DNA from: Chitinophaga jiangningensis
GTDB lineage: Bacteria > Bacteroidota > Bacteroidia > Chitinophagales > Chitinophagaceae
DNA: 64,000 nucleotides
Assembly (NCBI RefSeq): GCF_900142605.1
Contig: NZ_FRBL01000005.1
Coordinates: forward strand, 62,001-126,000
Reading direction: 5' to 3'
Position 1 is the stretch's first letter. Every line of letters begins with the position of its first letter. Below are positions 8,565 through 18,751 of this stretch, piece by piece. Under the pieces are notes generated by a model, which was given only the letters and a program-made list of their open reading frames with translations, had not been told where the DNA came from and made no database searches. A program made the position numbers and the translations under genes.

Positions 8565-11500
8565 CTATTTAGAATCTATCCATATATATGGGGTTTTGTC
8601 AATATACCGGATGCTGGCTTGTACTCCAAACATTCTTGATATCACTTTATTTAAATTCTTTATCCTTTCACGTAATAGCTTAACAGCGTATCTTTCAATG
8701 GCAGTACCTTTTGTTGTCACCACCATTTTATCATTGTCATCAAAAACAACATTCGGCTCTCTATTTCGTGGTATGATATAAGTAGGTGATCTGTTCTCAA
8801 AGAGTAACACAAGGGATCTCGTTGGCGTAATCAAAGCAGTGACAGCTGCCTGTCTAATCTTAATGAGTACATCATGATATATATTGATGTCCGTATAGCG
8901 CCCTCTCCCATAAAAGAGGATAGCTATCGGTGGCGTTGGTACCGGTGGTTTAGGTGGAGGTGGCACCGGATGAGGTCTTGCACCATCGCCCCCATTGCCT
9001 GGATGAATTTTGGAATAATCGATATCTATTGTAGGTATGTTTGCGCCTGGAAATTCACTCTCCAAATCACTGCCTGGATAATCAATTTCTAAATCAGGAG
9101 TTGGCTTTGTTTTCACTTCATGGATGTACCGCTTCTTTCTGGGATTGGGTTTAGGTTTAGGACCAGGACCTTTCGGCATAATAGATACATAGTGATCTGT
9201 CCAGTTACTTTTGCCATGATAGCTGGCATCCAGCTGTTTAGGCCGACTTAATAACAAGCCGGTAATGCGCAACATTTCATTAAAGATAGTATTGTTAGTA
9301 ATAGCACAGGCAGTACTACCAGCCCCCTCTAATACGTTCATGTTCACATTGATGCTTATCCTGGAACTGAGGAATCCGAGGCCAGCCCCAATAGCGGCTC
9401 CTCCAAGGGCATACGCTCCTTTATCCTTACCGTTATTGGCAGCATACAAATACCCAACAGCAGTTCCGGCCGCCATACCTGCCGCGGAAGCCCAAAATTC
9501 GGGACCAGTCAGATTAAATGGATAATTACCTTCCGGGTCCCCAAAATTAACTGGATCATTAAAGTTTGCTGCATAAGGAGAATAGGACACCAGGCTATTC
9601 AGCTCCGGATCACGCTGCCACCATCTGCCAGTCTGGGGATCGTAATTCCGGTAGGCAACGTCATATACATCCAGGTCGAAGTCAGCTGTATTCTCCATAC
9701 CGTTATACAGATAATTGTTGGTAAGTCTGTTCCCTGCCATACTGCTCAGGGCCCTTATTCCCATTCCAAAAGGGAAATAGGTATCTTCCTGTAGCAAGTG
9801 CCCACTGGTATGTTTAATAATCAGGTCATCAAAACAAACATCTACATCGCTTTCGTTATTAACATATATATACAGGTAACCATTCTTGCTGATGTCCATT
9901 GAACCGGTTAATTCGTTAATAACTCCCGGACTGGTTACTCTTTTGGAGGAACCATCTACCAATTTGAAGTTTTCATCAAAAAGTACATAATTCAGATATG
10001 CTTTAGGTACCGTAGAAGGCGGGTTACTGCTGTTACTATTCTGAACAAAGGTTTCAAAATCCTCTTTATTTAAGGTAATACCATTATTAATACCAGTTAC
10101 AACGGAACTATGACCTGCCAGGGCAGTTACAGGGCCTAACATAGCATTTACCAACTGGTTTACTATTTCAGAAGGAAGGTTATCGGGAGTATTATTTGAA
10201 GAATTATTCTCCGCATAATAAGCATATACACCAAGTTCTACTTTATCACCGGCCATTACGCGAAGTACCTTAGAAGTTCCTACTCTCCTTGATGCATCCA
10301 CATGATTCAGTTTCACAAATTTGCGGTTTGTACCGTTATAATCATAAAAAGGGTTGCCAGCCGGAATAACATCCACCTGTTGAGGAAAGCTGAACATCTC
10401 TCTTTCAGGAGCTGGTGGTGCAGGTGAAGGATTATCTTCATGAGATGCCCTATAGGCCATTTCTGTAGTTTCTTCCGTAAGAACGGTACGTGTATTATCC
10501 GCCTGATCACTAATAAAATAATCATACTTCAATTCACCTTGCGCATTCTTCCTTACTCTTCCGGAAGGATGGGAAAATAGCATCAGGACATCGTCTTTAA
10601 ATACCAGGTCAGATAGGTAAGTATAGGTTGCTGAGGTGTTGCCGGATTTCACTATTTTCTGTAACTTATTGCCATTGGCATCGTAAACATACTGAATGCT
10701 TTTGGCGGGGTCGGCATCAAAGGTAATCAGCTCCGGCTTCGCATTAAACCTGTTATATTTAATGGTTATACCTCTATTCAGGTCACGGGTCATGTTACCA
10801 TCTGCATCATATTGATATTCTGTAGAATTGTGTGCACCGTCGCTGAAATCGCCTTGCTGTTGATTACCAGCTGCATCTGCTATCGACTGAATTTTATTTG
10901 ACCAGGCGCTGCCATCAAACCCATAGGAATATTGCAAATTATCCAATACTGTTTTATAGCTACCTGGGAGCATGCTGTGCTGTTTCAACTGTAGCATGTT
11001 TCCATTTTTATCATATGCAAGGTCACTTAGCTGAAAATCAGTTACCGCATTATTCCAGTTGCCTCCACTGTACTGTGTATAGTCCGCCTTTTTCAGGTTC
11101 CCTCCGGAGTAGTAGTCATATCCGTATGCATGCCACTCATCTTCATTTCCTTTCCTTCTCCAGGTAACACCAGATATTTTCCCGTCTTTTCTTGCATTGG
11201 TGAAGCCTTTATCGTACGAAATCTCCATACCAAAATAATGATTACCTGACTTATTCTTAGCGTAGGCGCTGTTTATACCGGTTAACCGACCAAGCAGATC
11301 ATATTCATAATCAAGCGTTTCCAGATCACCAAGCTGGGTTTGTGTTAATTGATACAAATCGTTATAATCATAGCCTGTTACCTTTTTGGTAGTAGCTGTT
11401 GTCCCATTATAAATAGTGTGATACACCCCGGTGAGCGCATTGCTGGTATACTCGTATCGAATTTGTGTCTTTAATTCCGGAAAATCCAATGATTTATTAT

Positions 11501-13844
11501 TACGACGAACACTATATGCAGATAGAATATTTCCTCCAAAATCGTATTGACCTGTAAGGATATCCGTCCCCCCGGTGATGTTGTCAGATTGTTGCTGTAT
11601 ACACCTGTCGTATTCATCATAAAACAGCGTAGTGGTTAACCACTGTGCCTTATCATTCAACTTTACCTTATACCCGGTGATCTGGCCTTTAGTATTAGGA
11701 GTGGGAGCCACTGGTACTGGATACAGTGCTGCACCTGGATTAAGCTGAAAATCGGTGTTAAACAGATGCGCCCCATTCCAGGAGTAATTATCATAATAAT
11801 AGAAGACCTGCGGATCATATACAGCGGGGGTAAAACCTGAAATGTATGAAACAGTATATTGTTGTACCTGCCCGGGCAAATTCGGATCCACCACAAATTC
11901 GATCGTAGCATTTTCTTCTGTTTCAAATCCGGGAAACAGATTGATGTTTAATCCGGCGCTGTACCCAGGAATTGAAGGATCACGCTTATTAATATTCAAC
12001 TCAGCTTGCGGAGGCAGTGTTATGCTTTGGTTGACGATCCTTGTGGTGGTATTGGCATTTACCAATGTTTGCAGTGAGGTTCTGGTTGCAGCCGGATCTG
12101 TATAAATACCGCGCATGACCGGGCGATCAATATTATCATATTGCAGGTAAACCCATTCACCCTTACCCTCTTCTTTTAAAGCAGGCGTCTGGTAGAAAAC
12201 CGGCCTGTTTCTGAAATCATACACCCATTCAGTAGGCAAGGTAGCTCCAGGTGTGCGGCTATATATTACATTCCCTTTGTCATCTTTACAATATCTGTAG
12301 CAGAGCTCATCAAATACTTTAATCCCATTTCCGGTAAAATCCCAACTACCTGTAGTAGTACAATAATCTACCGCTTTGGGTGTAACAATTGCACGTAATT
12401 CCTGCATGTCATCATATACAAAATAAGTGCGTGCATTGTTAGCAGGCATATCCGCTCCCTGCACCTGTGTTGCCGTCATGATAACATTACCAGTACGATC
12501 TGTATAAGTATAGTTCTTATTATCGTGCGCATCTGTTATAACTGAAACAACAAGTTCACCGGGATTATAAAGTCCTGTACTAAAGGGTAGGTCATCCTGG
12601 TTGTCTCCGATGGCCCATATCCTTACTTCATCTTCCACTTTATTAAGTCTGCTTGCCGAACGACCACCTACATTGCTCCCAACCTGACCTATACCCGGAC
12701 TCATAGACTTCATAAATCTTGGTGCTGACGATGCTTCAGTGACGATCTTTGAATAAAAGTAATTATCGTTATTGCCAGTTAAATTGGCATAAAAGGCTGG
12801 TTGTTGTGTTGCAACGTCTGTCTTTAAGGTGCCGGCAGTAGTTCCATCTGCTGTTGTCAGATAGGGCAAAAACTGAATCAGACGCCTGCCATATTGATCA
12901 TGCTCATAAGGAGTAACCAGGTCTTTCCCGCTCTTACTCACTTTTACACTGACTTGTTGCAATGGCCTCAGAATGCCATCCACATAAGTATTAGTACGCA
13001 TAAAATCCTGATTGGGAACTAGGCTTGTCTGATCGGGATTCCAGGTATTAACTCCGGGCTTGAGAAACAACACCTCCGACATTCCTTTTATATTGCCTGG
13101 CACCATATCTGTAAAGGGAGAAATCGCGACCACAGCTTCCGTACCTGTTAATGCAGTTAAAGCTGGCATATTTACTTCATTCCGTACCACAGCTACTTTT
13201 ACAGTATTGGCATATACTGATATATTATCTGAAGTAGCTTTGCGGCGAAAATAGGTAGTTTTAGAAAGGGCAGGAGGTTGGTATCCACTAGCAGTTGCTC
13301 CCTGAATTACTGTCCAGGTCATCTCATCAACTGAAGACTCCCATATATAGGTAAACGTGTTATTACCACCCTGAGGATTACTTATACTACTTAAAGCCTG
13401 CGGTATAGCCCCAGGCGCAACTTCCTGGGAGGCAGCAATTGCCCCCCCAGTATAAGGTGCACTTACTTTCAATTGTACTGTATTGGAATAAGCAAAAGGC
13501 AGCGTTGGAGCTATCGCTCTCCTCCTGTAGAAGTAAGTTCCAACAGGAGGCACTACGCGTTGATAACCATTAAAGCTATAATCCGGAACCCAATTGACAT
13601 TGTCCGTGGAAACCTCCATAAGAATCTGCGCAGATGCTGTTATTAAAAGACCTCTCTTATACGTTGCTGTCTGCGTATTTATAATATTGACCACATCACT
13701 GGTATTTGCTACCAACATACTTTTTTCAATACTTATGGTACCAGGATTCAGGTCGGTATATTGTGCACTGGCACGCTGAGATAAAAGGCCAATACCACTG
13801 ATGCTAAGGATAAAGAATATATAATTGCTTAGGGATAATCGCAT
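8565..13844 (-). CDS. Rhs-core protein with DUF6443-like N-terminus and variable tip
   Basis: Secreted 1759-residue protein (signal peptide ending near SAQ, residue about 27). Two Ig/Fn3-like repeats, each with YFRRRA/YFRRKA and YSNTV/YANTV, occupy about 60-220. A DUF6443-like region (LVTPYEHDQYGRRLIQFLPYL, about 270-400) is followed by many YD repeats (for example LSDLAYDKNGNMLQLK) that in known Rhs proteins build a hollow shell. The Rhs core signature YNGMENTADFDLDVYDVAYR-like segment ends at GDPEG (Asp1436). The last 320 residues are the tip: a glycine-rich hydrophobic stretch (about 1448-1490), Pro/Lys-rich linkers, then an about 115-residue domain I do not recognise. Translated 36 bp after its partner. 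No immunity-sized gene follows: a convergent gene ends only 58 bp away. Toxin, adhesin or structural role are all open. Confidence 0.85.
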   Translation of the reverse strand: MRLSLSNYIFFILSISGIGLLSQRASAQYTDLNPGTISIEKSMLVANTSDVVNIINTQTATYKRGLLITASAQILMEVSTDNVNWVPDYSFNGYQRVVPPVGTYFYRRRAIAPTLPFAYSNTVQLKVSAPYTGGAIAASQEVAPGAIPQALSSISNPQGGNNTFTYIWESSVDEMTWTVIQGATASGYQPPALSKTTYFRRKATSDNISVYANTVKVAVVRNEVNMPALTALTGTEAVVAISPFTDMVPGNIKGMSEVLFLKPGVNTWNPDQTSLVPNQDFMRTNTYVDGILRPLQQVSVKVSKSGKDLVTPYEHDQYGRRLIQFLPYLTTADGTTAGTLKTDVATQQPAFYANLTGNNDNYFYSKIVTEASSAPRFMKSMSPGIGQVGSNVGGRSASRLNKVEDEVRIWAIGDNQDDLPFSTGLYNPGELVVSVITDAHDNKNYTYTDRTGNVIMTATQVQGADMPANNARTYFVYDDMQELRAIVTPKAVDYCTTTGSWDFTGNGIKVFDELCYRYCKDDKGNVIYSRTPGATLPTEWVYDFRNRPVFYQTPALKEEGKGEWVYLQYDNIDRPVMRGIYTDPAATRTSLQTLVNANTTTRIVNQSITLPPQAELNINKRDPSIPGYSAGLNINLFPGFETEENATIEFVVDPNLPGQVQQYTVSYISGFTPAVYDPQVFYYYDNYSWNGAHLFNTDFQLNPGAALYPVPVAPTPNTKGQITGYKVKLNDKAQWLTTTLFYDEYDRCIQQQSDNITGGTDILTGQYDFGGNILSAYSVRRNNKSLDFPELKTQIRYEYTSNALTGVYHTIYNGTTATTKKVTGYDYNDLYQLTQTQLGDLETLDYEYDLLGRLTGINSAYAKNKSGNHYFGMEISYDKGFTNARKDGKISGVTWRRKGNEDEWHAYGYDYYSGGNLKKADYTQYSGGNWNNAVTDFQLSDLAYDKNGNMLQLKQHSMLPGSYKTVLDNLQYSYGFDGSAWSNKIQSIADAAGNQQQGDFSDGAHNSTEYQYDADGNMTRDLNRGITIKYNRFNAKPELITFDADPAKSIQYVYDANGNKLQKIVKSGNTSATYTYLSDLVFKDDVLMLFSHPSGRVRKNAQGELKYDYFISDQADNTRTVLTEETTEMAYRASHEDNPSPAPPAPEREMFSFPQQVDVIPAGNPFYDYNGTNRKFVKLNHVDASRRVGTSKVLRVMAGDKVELGVYAYYAENNSSNNTPDNLPSEIVNQLVNAMLGPVTALAGHSSVVTGINNGITLNKEDFETFVQNSNSSNPPSTVPKAYLNYVLFDENFKLVDGSSKRVTSPGVINELTGSMDISKNGYLYIYVNNESDVDVCFDDLIIKHTSGHLLQEDTYFPFGMGIRALSSMAGNRLTNNYLYNGMENTADFDLDVYDVAYRNYDPQTGRWWQRDPELNSLVSYSPYAANFNDPVNFGDPEGNYPFNLTGPEFWASAAGMAAGTAVGYLYAANNGKDKGAYALGGAAIGAGLGFLSSRISINVNMNVLEGAGSTACAITNNTIFNEMLRITGLLLSRPKQLDASYHGKSNWTDHYVSIMPKGPGPKPKPNPRKKRYIHEVKTKPTPDLEIDYPGSDLESEFPGANIPTIDIDYSKIHPGNGGDGARPHPVPPPPKPPVPTPPIAILFYGRGRYTDINIYHDVLIKIRQAAVTALITPTRSLVLLFENRSPTYIIPRNREPNVVFDDNDKMVVTTKGTAIERYAVKLLRERIKNLNKVISRMFGVQASIRYIDKTPYIWIDSK

Positions 13845-13880
13845 AATTTTTAACTAAATAATCCACAAAAATGGTTGAAA

Positions 13881-16800
13881 CTAAAAAGTATAATCTACAG
13901 CCTTCAGTATCGAACCTTTCATATCCAATATCCTGTTAACCCTGGAAGAGTTATCATATTGATATTGCGTAACGATGTCATTTAAATCAATGATGGAGGT
14001 AACATTACCTTTGGCATCATAATCATAGGTAGTCATAAAAGCATCTGCAGGGTAGAGTCGCAAGTTATCCAGGGCTCCAACTCCTGAAATGACTATATCC
14101 GCCGATCCGGCAGTAAACTCATGTTCAAAACAGGTATATGTTTCAAAATTATTCGTTTGCTTAACAGTATTGGGGTAATTAATATCTAATGGAGTGGCTG
14201 CTGTTGCGCCCTCCTTCTTTTTCCAGTAGGATATCCTGTATTTCTTTCCTGCAACCAAGCCGGCAGCTGACCTGGTAATTGGGTAACCTGCAATATAATA
14301 GAAGTAAAGCCCGCTCGCAGGATTTTGCTCAATTACATACGGGAATTGTGGCGTTGGCTTTATTGCAGCGGAAGGTTGACCACTGTAGATCCATCCACCT
14401 TTATTCAAGGTAGATTCAAAACCAGTAAATGCCACCTCAAATAAAGAGGCATTTGTGATGGCTGCTACCGGAAATCCTCTGTCGTTGTACAGATAATTGC
14501 GAATGATCCCACCCTCATTTGCCTGAATCATATTGCCGGCGTTATCATATGTATAATCGATAGCTTTTTTGAAATAGGCCGGGTTCCTGTAAAGTTGCTG
14601 GTTAAACGGTCCTACTTCGCTTTCTGGGACTGCTTTGGCGCTCTGAAATATATATTTTGATGTGGGACGAATATCTCCGTCTCCTACCAGCTCAAAATTT
14701 GAAAAATAGCCATCTATCATTTTGGGTTCTTGGCCATTTCTTAACAGGAATATCTCTGCTCCAACTGGGGCATTTATATAATTTGCAGACATCATCATGG
14801 CAATTCCTGCCGAAGTCGTATAGTTATAAGGGTAATAAATCCTTCTTTCGATGGTTTCTCCTTTGCTCGTTGTTGACCTCACCACTTTCAGGTTATAATA
14901 AAACGGATCATACTCATAAGATTGTTCCTCTGCCTGAAAGGTGTTATCGGGATAATAATTCCGTACAATATATTTTGACACCTCTGCTCTTCCAGTAACC
15001 GGAGAATAAACATCCTTTATGAAGGTCATAAACTGGGGTAAGTAACTATTTGGTACAACTATATTACTGTAAGTGTTAGTAAGACCACACTTACATGAAA
15101 GCAAACCATTATCTGTCAAAGTATTAGTTGTAAATGCATATTGCTTTACTTCTTCTTTCACCAACTCACCCGCAGCATTGAATGTTGCCACTCTTTTAGG
15201 AAGCCCGATTGCCCATTGCTCCAAACGTTGTCTGGCAGAAAAAGGTGTCGCAAGTGCTGGTACAATTGCTGCTCTATCAATATAACTTGTTAAATCAACG
15301 ACTGATTTCCCCAGGTTCTGACTTTCCGTTCCATTAATGATTTCGACTCTGCTATAAACTGCAGGTAGCGGATTTGTGGACTGCAATGGCTGCATTGACC
15401 AGGTACGGGTGGTAACAGTTTCAGTAGATATGCTTCTTCCTCCAGCGAATACTGATACTATATCATCGATTATTTTTAAAAAGCCTGTAGTTGATGTAAA
15501 GGCTGATGCCATATTACAGTAGGTTCCACCAAATCCCAATGCAACATTAGCCGCAACAAAGATCACTCTGCTGGCCCCATGTATCGAAGTTTTAGCATAG
15601 AAAGTATTCATATCCAAACTATAAACCGGCGTTTCAAACCCTGTACCTGAAGAATTACCATTGGTGAGCTTATATTTATAGGTGGTGATCTGATCATTGG
15701 CATGGTTTATACCATCATGTATCAGTATTTTACTTACTCTTACCCCTCCCGTATATTGAAAAGAACTACCTGCCATCACGTCATTAGGCTCATAGGTATA
15801 TTCTGTATAACCGCCTGTTGGATAAGTCATTCGTGACAGCATGCCATTCTGGGCACTCATACGTAAAAGATCAGACCATTCAGTATGATTTATAGCCATC
15901 TTTCGGGCTTCATAATTGAAACAGTTAGCATAAGTATTGTTCAGTCCCACCATACTTCCGGTATAATATCCATACTGATCTTGCCATACGCTCGACCTGG
16001 GAGGAGTACCTGTGCCAAGTTTATATTGTAGGTCCAAAAAAGGAGTTACCGGCCCTGCCGTCCTCGTAATACCTACCAGTAATAACTTCATGTACTGTAT
16101 TTCAGAAGCGGGCCTTGTTGCTGCCACCTCAGGAGTAGCCATGGAATATAAATGCGTATATGCATATTGGAACCCAAACCCATTCATCTTCGCATCGTTA
16201 CTATAAATATCAATTGACGACAACATACCATCTTCAGGCATATCGATACGGTTCATATTATAGCTAAACTTTACTTTCTTATTCTCAGGAAGATCTATTT
16301 GCATCAGTCGCTTTAGCTTTCCTACAAACCGCTGATTGACGATAGTGTAAGACGTTTGGGAAGTAGTGCCATCACTATTTACGATAGCATTCATTACTGG
16401 TTGTGATAGCAGGATAAAATCTTTATCATAAGTATTATAGGTAAATGAAATATTTTGTTGATTGAGTGGATTCCGGATTTCACTCAGGTACCAGTTATTA
16501 ATGACATACTTCCCTGTTTTCCATAGATTGATAGATATCTTTTCCGGTGGAGGTGGAGGATTATTTGGATCTATGAAGAGCGCATATCCAGTAGGAATAA
16601 GACTCTCACCTGGCACATATTCGGTAGAAATTGCTTTATTAGAAGTCATTAACTCCGTCAACTCTTTTTCACTAAACACATATTGGATACCTTCCTCTGT
16701 CGTAATTATAAATTTTGATATCCTGGTAATAATATTGGAAGCCGACATATCCTCTTCTACTACCTGCACCTTTAACTTATTATCTTCCAACCCGGCAACA

Positions 16801-17297
16801 GAAAATTCAGTTTCACCATTTGCTTTGGTTTTAATTACAAATGTGCCTGTTCTACCGTTTAGATCAAAGCTGAAGTAATCAGCCTGCCTGTCTAACAAGT
16901 TGGCATCATCAATTATGGAAGAGGTAACATCACTAAAGCAGTCTGTTACATCTGTTTGACCCGAATACAGCCTTCCTAACATTGAAGTTTTACCGGCAAT
17001 ATTTCCATACTGGTCATCTGGTTTATTGTTTACAACTCTGGAAACTACGCCACCTGCATTCAAGCTCCAGCCCAATCCTGTCGGGGGAGCAATTTCATTC
17101 ACCCTGATACCGTTGGCGCCGGTATAGTCAAGGCTCACAGACATGTTTAACCGGCTATTATTGCTAAATTGATAGATTGGGATATTTGCTTGAACTGCTC
17201 CTGTTGCATAATTTACCTGGGCGGGCAATAACTGTGGCAAAACCAGAATTCCCATACTTAAGTATCCCATTTTTATCAGGGATCGAATCTTCAACAT
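13881..17297 (-). CDS. SpvB-like/YD-repeat secreted protein, partner of downstream Rhs gene
   Basis: 1138-residue secreted protein. Start chosen at the ATG at 17297 (MLKIRSLIKMGYL), giving a signal peptide ending near LPAQ; a TTG at 17330 would add 11 residues. The N-terminus (TGAVQANIPIYQ ... APPTGLGWSLNAGGVVSR) is the opening seen in Bacteroidota Rhs/SpvB-like proteins. The middle is beta-rich without a recognised enzyme motif. The C-terminus combines a CBM-like beta sandwich (about 960-1080, ending DNLRLYPADAF) with two YD repeats (TTYDYDAKGNVTSI, TQYQYDNSSRVNR). Its ends match those of the 2186-residue protein at 45687-52247, so the two are paralogous A components. It precedes the Rhs-core gene by 36 bp, so the two are probably one operon and may assemble together. 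Confidence 0.82.
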   Translation of the reverse strand: MLKIRSLIKMGYLSMGILVLPQLLPAQVNYATGAVQANIPIYQFSNNSRLNMSVSLDYTGANGIRVNEIAPPTGLGWSLNAGGVVSRVVNNKPDDQYGNIAGKTSMLGRLYSGQTDVTDCFSDVTSSIIDDANLLDRQADYFSFDLNGRTGTFVIKTKANGETEFSVAGLEDNKLKVQVVEEDMSASNIITRISKFIITTEEGIQYVFSEKELTELMTSNKAISTEYVPGESLIPTGYALFIDPNNPPPPPEKISINLWKTGKYVINNWYLSEIRNPLNQQNISFTYNTYDKDFILLSQPVMNAIVNSDGTTSQTSYTIVNQRFVGKLKRLMQIDLPENKKVKFSYNMNRIDMPEDGMLSSIDIYSNDAKMNGFGFQYAYTHLYSMATPEVAATRPASEIQYMKLLLVGITRTAGPVTPFLDLQYKLGTGTPPRSSVWQDQYGYYTGSMVGLNNTYANCFNYEARKMAINHTEWSDLLRMSAQNGMLSRMTYPTGGYTEYTYEPNDVMAGSSFQYTGGVRVSKILIHDGINHANDQITTYKYKLTNGNSSGTGFETPVYSLDMNTFYAKTSIHGASRVIFVAANVALGFGGTYCNMASAFTSTTGFLKIIDDIVSVFAGGRSISTETVTTRTWSMQPLQSTNPLPAVYSRVEIINGTESQNLGKSVVDLTSYIDRAAIVPALATPFSARQRLEQWAIGLPKRVATFNAAGELVKEEVKQYAFTTNTLTDNGLLSCKCGLTNTYSNIVVPNSYLPQFMTFIKDVYSPVTGRAEVSKYIVRNYYPDNTFQAEEQSYEYDPFYYNLKVVRSTTSKGETIERRIYYPYNYTTSAGIAMMMSANYINAPVGAEIFLLRNGQEPKMIDGYFSNFELVGDGDIRPTSKYIFQSAKAVPESEVGPFNQQLYRNPAYFKKAIDYTYDNAGNMIQANEGGIIRNYLYNDRGFPVAAITNASLFEVAFTGFESTLNKGGWIYSGQPSAAIKPTPQFPYVIEQNPASGLYFYYIAGYPITRSAAGLVAGKKYRISYWKKKEGATAATPLDINYPNTVKQTNNFETYTCFEHEFTAGSADIVISGVGALDNLRLYPADAFMTTYDYDAKGNVTSIIDLNDIVTQYQYDNSSRVNRILDMKGSILKAVDYTF

Positions 17298-17350
17298 CTT
17301 TGCGAGATTAAATGGTATAGAGATAATCAATAATAATATGCTGCTTGTGC

Positions 17351-17368
17351 CTTGACTTTCCAGTCAAG
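17351..17368 (-). repeat. Short inverted repeat in the Rhs leader
   Basis: CTTGACT (17351-17357) and AGTCAAG (17362-17368) form a perfect 7-bp stem with a 4-base loop, 54 bp upstream of the A-component start. Could be a leader hairpin or operator; no further evidence. Confidence 0.3.
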
Positions 17369-17572
17369 ATAGGGATCAGGCACTACAAGAGCTTTTGTTG
17401 AGGTGCAAAATATTAAAAGCTTGCCTGTATGTAAATTTAAGAATGAATAATTCGCTATAAGCCTACTCCCATAATGGACTTATATTATTCATTATCATAT
17501 GGCATCATCACTCATTCTTATCAAGCAAAACTATTTACAACCACCTTGTCAAGCCCGCTTTTTGAATTAGTG

Positions 17573-17609
17573 ATATAAAAAAATCCGTTTCATCGTATGA
17601 AACGGATTT
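17573..17609 (-). terminator. Rho-independent terminator of the phosphodiesterase gene
   Basis: A perfect 13-bp stem (AAATCCGTTTCAT 17581-17593, ATGAAACGGATTT 17597-17609) with a 3-base loop. On the minus strand it is followed by a run of T, 35 bp after the stop at 17644. Confidence 0.88.
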
Positions 17610-17643
17610 CGCCTTTACTATCGCAATACTGGGAAAAGCAATT

Positions 17644-18537
17644 TTACTGATAACTCCCCGTCAGCTTAATCAACCTATCCGGGTAATTTGTAATTATCCC
17701 ATCCACTTTCATATCCAGCATCTTTTGCAGGTCGGCAGTTTCATCTACCGTCCATGGCAATACTTTTACTTTCATGGCATGTGCTTCGGCAATCAGCTCG
17801 GGCGTAACCAGCTGAAATGCAGGACTGTATATGTCCGGGGTAAAACCAAGGTCTTTGATATTTTCCGCGAAGCTTTGCTTATTGGCGATCAGCCATGCAG
17901 TGGTTTGCTTAGGATATTTCTTATGCAGCTCCTGAAGGGTGCGTTTATCGAACGACTGAATGGTAACGCGTGAAGCAATTTTCTTTTCATTAATCACCTC
18001 CATCACACGTGCTACAAATACATCCGGTGTTGGATTGAGGCGACCATCGGCTGTAGGGTCCGATTTGGTTTCCATGTTATAGTATACCGGTTTGAGACGA
18101 TGCTGTTTCACGTATGCTTCCACACTGTCGATCAGCTCTGACAGCAGTGGACGATAAGTCTTGAATTTTTGCTGTTGTGGAAATCTTTCATGCGGTTTAG
18201 TACCAGCGTCGTATTTGCGGATGCTGTCGTATGGCATGGAAAAGAGGGTCAGTTTCTTTTGTTCTTCTTTGGAGATGTCGGTGCCATCAGGTTTACGCAT
18301 AAACGTGGATGACATATAGGCATCGTGGGATACCACCACCTGGTTGTCCGCCGTGATGATGCAATCCAGTTCCAGCGTGCGGGCGCCGAGCTTAACAGCA
18401 TTGATCATGGCGGGAATGGTATTTTCCGGCATCAGGCCCATACCACCGCGGTGTGCCTGCACATCAGGTTTGTATTGTGCGTGTGCACTGGTGGTAATCA
18501 GTGCAGCACCTAGTAAGAATGGTACTAAAGTTTTCAT
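17644..18537 (-). CDS. Glycerophosphodiester phosphodiesterase, secreted
   Basis: Hydrolyses glycerophosphodiesters to glycerol-3-phosphate and an alcohol; probably periplasmic. The 297-residue product has a signal peptide (about residues 1-21, ending AHAQ). The GDPD catalytic signature is complete: His29-Arg30-Gly31 (AHRGG), Glu38 in PENT, metal ligands Glu56 and Asp58 (LELD), the second catalytic His71 (SHDAY), and a conserved NMETK later. The C-terminal PWTVDE and DGIITNYPD are typical of the family. Start at the ATG at 18537. It stands alone, with its own terminator. Confidence 0.94.
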   Translation of the reverse strand: MKTLVPFLLGAALITTSAHAQYKPDVQAHRGGMGLMPENTIPAMINAVKLGARTLELDCIITADNQVVVSHDAYMSSTFMRKPDGTDISKEEQKKLTLFSMPYDSIRKYDAGTKPHERFPQQQKFKTYRPLLSELIDSVEAYVKQHRLKPVYYNMETKSDPTADGRLNPTPDVFVARVMEVINEKKIASRVTIQSFDKRTLQELHKKYPKQTTAWLIANKQSFAENIKDLGFTPDIYSPAFQLVTPELIAEAHAMKVKVLPWTVDETADLQKMLDMKVDGIITNYPDRLIKLTGSYQ

Positions 18538-18705
18538 GTGATTGCTAATTCATTGTTGTTGAACGACGAAGATACATATTTCAGGTTGCGCTGGTAAGCC
18601 CGAAGGCACCATATGAAAATCATAAAAATTAATTAACGTACACTGCCTCCCTTATGCGGCGGGGCATTTATCTGTAAAGCTATGCTGGCAGGGCATTCCT
18701 TAACA

Positions 18706-18733
18706 TTGTTATAACATTGAAATAGTAAGTTTA
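18706..18733 (+). promoter_or_regulatory. Possible promoter of the sigma factor-peptidase pair
   Basis: TTG (18706-18708) is followed after 17 bases by TAAGTTTA (18726-18733), one base off TAnnTTTG, 18 bp before the sigma factor ATG. The position close to the start makes this tentative. Confidence 0.3.
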
Positions 18734-18751
18734 TATCAGCCAAACGCAATT

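Larger units (their letters stand above)
17298..17643. other. Intergenic region upstream of the small Rhs locus
   Basis: 346 bp without a convincing gene. It should hold the minus-strand promoter of the Rhs pair. TAGTTTTG (17533-17526, minus) fits TAnnTTTG, but the nearest TTG (17552-17550) leaves only 16 bases. It also holds a 7-bp hairpin at 17351-17368 and the terminator of the following phosphodiesterase gene. Confidence 0.45.

Noticed and set aside
8565..17297. Insecticidal Tc toxin (TcB/TcC) locus
   Set aside because: Rhs and SpvB-like parts occur, but no TcA; both proteins have own signal peptides, unlike Tc components.
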